A stretch of DNA of 64,000 nucleotides from Zhengella sedimenti (lineage in GTDB: Bacteria; Pseudomonadota; Alphaproteobacteria; Rhizobiales; Rhizobiaceae). A program made the translations under genes and the position numbers. The stretch covers positions 806,001 through 870,000 of the forward strand of contig NZ_JBKFFP010000001.1 of the NCBI RefSeq assembly GCF_046506625.1, written 5' to 3'. The number at the start of each line of letters is the position of its first letter. Positions within the stretch are counted from its first letter, which is position 1. The notes below the pieces were generated by a model that saw only the letters and a list, made by a program, of their open reading frames with translations, ran no database searches and had not been told where the DNA came from. Positions 61,513 to 64,000 of this stretch are shown here, piece after piece.

Positions 61513-63105
61513 ATGGCACCCCGCGTTCTCGTTTCCGACGCCCTTTCCGAAACCGCTGTCCAGATCTTCCGCGACCGCGGGATCGAGGTGGACTTCATGC
61601 CGAAGCTCGGCAAGGACAAGGAAAAGCTGCTCGAAATCATCGGCCAGTATGACGGCCTGGCGATCCGCTCTGCCACCAAGGTGACGGAAAAGCTGATCGA
61701 GGCGGCAACCCGGTTGAAGGTTGTCGGCCGCGCCGGCATCGGCGTCGACAATGTCGACATTCCGGCGGCCAGCCGCAAGGGCATCATCGTGATGAACACG
61801 CCCTTCGGCAATTCCATCACCACCGCCGAGCATGCCATCGCGCTGATGTTCGCGGTGGCCCGGCAGATCCCGGAGGCGAATGCCTCCACCCATGCCGGCA
61901 AGTGGGAGAAGAACCGCTTCATGGGCGTCGAACTGACCGGCAAGGTGCTCGGCGTGATCGGCTGCGGCAACATCGGTTCCATCGTCGCGTCGCGCGGCAT
62001 CGGGCTGAAGATGCATGTCATCGCCTTCGATCCGTTCCTGTCACCCGAGCGGGCAGTGGAAATGGGCGTGGAAAAGGTGGAACTGGACGAGCTTTTCGCC
62101 CGCGCCGACTTCATCACGCTGCACACGCCGCTGACCGACAAGACCCGCGCCATCATCAACAGGGACTCGTTTGCGAAGATGAAGGACGGCGTGCGCATCA
62201 TCAATTGCGCGCGCGGCGGCCTGATCGTGGAGGCGGATCTCGTCGAGGCGCTGAAGAGCGGCAAGGTCGCCGGTGCGGGCATCGACGTGTTCGAGGAAGA
62301 GCCTGCGACCGAGAACCCGCTGTTCAACATGGAAAACGTGGTCTGCACGCCGCATCTGGGCGCCTCGACCACGGAAGCGCAGGAGAACGTGGCGCTGCAG
62401 GTGGCCGAGCAGATGTCGGACTACCTGATCAACGGCGCTGTCTCCAACGCCATCAACATGCCGTCGATCTCTGCGGACGAGGCGCCGAAGCTGAAGCCCT
62501 TCGTCAAGCTGGCCGATGTTCTGGGCGCCTTTGTCGGCCAGGTGACGGACGAGCCGATCAAGTCGGTGGAAATCCTTTATGATGGCTCCACGGCCGCCAT
62601 GAACACCAAGGCGCTGACCTCGGCCGCGCTGGCCGGCCTGATCCGCTCGCAGGTCTCCGACGTCAACATGGTCTCGGCGCCGATCATGGTGAAGGAGCGC
62701 GGCATCACGCTTTCCGAGACCAAGCGCGACAAGTCCGGCGTGTTCGACGGCTATATCAAGCTCACGGTTAAGATGGCCGACAAGACGCGCGAAGTGGCCG
62801 GCACGGTGTTCTCCGACGGCAAGCCGCGCTTCATCCAGATCAAGGGCATCAACCTGGATGCCGAGATCGGCCGCTACATGATCTACACCACCAACAACGA
62901 CGTGCCGGGCATCATCGGCCTGCTGGGCACGACCATGGGCAAGGCGGGCGTCAACATCGCCAACTTCTCGCTGGGCCGCAACCGGCCGGGCGGCGACGCC
63001 ATCGCCCTGCTCTACGTGGACGAACCGGTCAAGGAGGAGGTGCTGGAGGAACTGCGCGCCTCCAAGCTGATCCTGCAGGCCAAGCCGCTGGAGTTCGACG
63101 TGTAA
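61513..63105 (+). CDS. serA: D-3-phosphoglycerate dehydrogenase
   Basis: 530 residues, the long form. Oxidises 3-phosphoglycerate to phosphohydroxypyruvate, step one of serine synthesis. N-terminal catalytic domain (APRVLVSDALSE), NAD domain (VIGCGNIGSIVASRG), catalytic Glu-His parts (HLGASTTEAQENVA), an intervening domain, and a C-terminal ACT domain (about 455-528: DVPGIIGLLGTTMGKAGVNIANFSLG) for serine feedback. ATG 61513 has GGAGGAC upstream and is preferred to ATG 61498, which contains that sequence within its own first codons. Confidence 0.96.
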   Translation: MAPRVLVSDALSETAVQIFRDRGIEVDFMPKLGKDKEKLLEIIGQYDGLAIRSATKVTEKLIEAATRLKVVGRAGIGVDNVDIPAASRKGIIVMNTPFGNSITTAEHAIALMFAVARQIPEANASTHAGKWEKNRFMGVELTGKVLGVIGCGNIGSIVASRGIGLKMHVIAFDPFLSPERAVEMGVEKVELDELFARADFITLHTPLTDKTRAIINRDSFAKMKDGVRIINCARGGLIVEADLVEALKSGKVAGAGIDVFEEEPATENPLFNMENVVCTPHLGASTTEAQENVALQVAEQMSDYLINGAVSNAINMPSISADEAPKLKPFVKLADVLGAFVGQVTDEPIKSVEILYDGSTAAMNTKALTSAALAGLIRSQVSDVNMVSAPIMVKERGITLSETKRDKSGVFDGYIKLTVKMADKTREVAGTVFSDGKPRFIQIKGINLDAEIGRYMIYTTNNDVPGIIGLLGTTMGKAGVNIANFSLGRNRPGGDAIALLYVDEPVKEEVLEELRASKLILQAKPLEFDV

Positions 63106-63132
63106 CCGGCAAGGCCAGCGCTGAATGAAAGC

Positions 63133-63161
63133 AAGGCGGTTCCGCGAGGAGCCGCCTTTTT
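63133..63161 (+). terminator. terminator after serA
   Basis: 11-bp inverted repeat (63133-63143 with 63148-63158), one mismatch, 4-base loop, five Ts. Confidence 0.85.
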
Positions 63162-63280
63162 CGCATTTCATGATGCCGCCTGTCCGGGCCGGCCGGATTG
63201 ACCGCGTCTGCCGGCAAAATGGAACTATCGGCGCGCCGCGCTGTTCTTCACGTGGAGACCACGGAAAATTGGAGAACGAG

Positions 63281-63619
63281 ATGAAACTTCAGATTCTTGC
63301 CGCCCTTTGCATGACGTCCGCGCTTGTCGCCGCACCGGCACTGGCGCAGACGGGAGACCGGGGGCCGAACAGGGCAGAGCTGAGCTTCACGAGCCCTGAC
63401 GAACAGGCCATGTATGAGGACAATCCCGGAATCGCCGCGTTCTTTACCGATGACACGATGCAGGAAATGAAATCGGAAGAGGACATGAAGACAGTCTATG
63501 ACGCCATGGGCGACAGGGACCGTGACCAGATCAAGGCCGCCTGCGATCGCGTCAACGAGAAGCGCGGCTCCTATGGCACGATCACCCAGGGCATGTGTGC
63601 CCGCATCGGCGCGATGTGA
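63281..63619 (+). CDS. small secreted protein of unknown function
   Basis: 112 residues. Signal peptide (about 1-23, ALAQ), then an acidic mature part of about 89 residues with AMYEDNPGIAAFFTDDTMQEMKSEEDM and two Cys residues (AACDRVN, GMCARIG) that could form a disulfide in the periplasm. A GGAG ribosome-binding site precedes ATG 63281. No family recognised; it resembles short rhizobial secreted proteins annotated only as hypothetical. It has its own terminator, so it is a separate transcript from serA. Confidence 0.75.
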   Translation: MKLQILAALCMTSALVAAPALAQTGDRGPNRAELSFTSPDEQAMYEDNPGIAAFFTDDTMQEMKSEEDMKTVYDAMGDRDRDQIKAACDRVNEKRGSYGTITQGMCARIGAM

Positions 63620-63645
63620 CGCATTCACGTAGCGTGGAGTGACGA

Positions 63646-63676
63646 GGGCGGATCGCCACCGGCGATCCGCCCTTTT
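63646..63676 (+). terminator. terminator after the small secreted protein gene
   Basis: 12-bp perfect inverted repeat (63646-63657 with 63661-63672), 3-base loop, TTTT. Confidence 0.85.
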
Positions 63677-63720
63677 CACGAGCATCCGGGACCTATCCGG
63701 TTCCCCGCTTCCGCCCGGCC

Positions 63721-64000
63721 CTATCCCGCAGCCGCCTTCTTGCGGCCCGCCACCTCCGCCATGGCGATGCCGCCCATGACGAGCGTAAAGGCCAGGGCCT
63801 GGTAGCCATGGAAGGCTTCGCCCAGCAGCAGGATGGAGAGCAGGGTTCCGAAGACCGGGACCATGTTGATGAACAGGCCGGCGCGGTTGGCGCCGATCAG
63901 TTCGTTGCCCTTGAGGTAGAGCGTCTGGCTGAGCAGCGAGGGGAAGATGCCGGTATAGAGCACCACGGCCATGCCCTGCAGGTCCGGCAGCAGGATACGG
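63721..64000 (-). CDS. EamA/DMT-family transporter (C-terminal part)
   Basis: Only the last 90-odd residues are in the window; the gene continues beyond 64000. Seen: GIFPSLLSQTLYLKGNELIGANRAGLFINMVPVF and the closing LLLGEAFHGYQALAFTLVMGGIAMAE, typical of EamA permeases, followed by a short Lys/Ala-rich tail. These ten-span carriers export amino acids or other metabolites; substrate unknown. Confidence 0.88.
   Translation of the reverse strand, partial: RILLPDLQGMAVVLYTGIFPSLLSQTLYLKGNELIGANRAGLFINMVPVFGTLLSILLLGEAFHGYQALAFTLVMGGIAMAEVAGRKKAAAG

Overview
This window looks like a housekeeping stretch of a high-GC alphaproteobacterial chromosome, most likely from the Hyphomicrobiales (Rhizobiales; Phyllobacteriaceae or Aurantimonadaceae-like). 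The evidence is the gene set and its regulation. There is tkt-gap-pgk, minCDE, a SAM-II riboswitch in front of metA, a 6S RNA in front of the 5-formyl-THF cyclo-ligase gene, GapR, RcdA, two Omp25/Omp31-type porin-like proteins, a serC leader, and several TTAA-N7-TTAAC boxes that match the CtrA consensus. I saw no rRNA, tRNA, CRISPR array, transposase or prophage gene.

Layout. 1-7.5 kb: central carbon metabolism (tkt, gap, pgk, pyk) with an SGNH hydrolase. 7.5-12.5 kb: N-formylglutamate amidohydrolase, DUF1244, the nucleoid protein GapR, a surface-polysaccharide acyltransferase and a CoxE-like VWA protein. 12.6-13.4 kb: a small toxin-antitoxin-like operon with a clear double operator. 13.4-17 kb: minCDE under a CtrA-type box, an acetyltransferase, and metA behind a SAM-II riboswitch. 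17-25.7 kb: desaturase, DUF2161, MoxR ATPase, a tandem pair of tiny secreted proteins, 6S RNA, cyclo-ligase, YmdB, a metallo-beta-lactamase fold protein, a GFA protein, YebC, a hexapeptide acyltransferase and L31. 25.9-32.2 kb: ABC exporter, FAD dehydrogenase, then a TMEM43-family membrane protein next to a secreted leucine-rich-repeat protein. 32-39 kb: MscS channel, a MotA/MotB-like pair, inositol monophosphatase, EF-P, a Sel1 protein and a ThiE-like protein. 39-46 kb: two TSUP exporters, an acyl-CoA ligase, a candidate CtrA-driven small RNA, rcdA and ruvCAB. 46-54 kb: a secreted GH5 enzyme, then ybgC-tolQRAB-pal-cpoB and tilS. 54-64 kb: ftsH, glmM, the two outer-membrane barrels, serC-serA, a small secreted protein and the end of an EamA transporter.

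A shared theme is cell-cycle and envelope control. CtrA-like boxes precede minC, rcdA, a predicted ~105-nt RNA and both outer-membrane barrel genes, with a weaker one before tolQ. Division-site placement (Min), CtrA turnover (RcdA), outer-membrane constriction (Tol-Pal) and outer-membrane composition could therefore share one regulator.

The best candidates for undescribed biology are: (1) the CtrA box plus three-hairpin RNA with an exposed anti-Shine-Dalgarno stretch next to rcdA; (2) the TMEM43-LRR gene pair; (3) the toxin-antitoxin-like pair of unrecognised toxin family; and (4) the tandem 87-residue secreted proteins. All coordinates and motifs were read by eye. Family names come from motif recognition, not from database searches.
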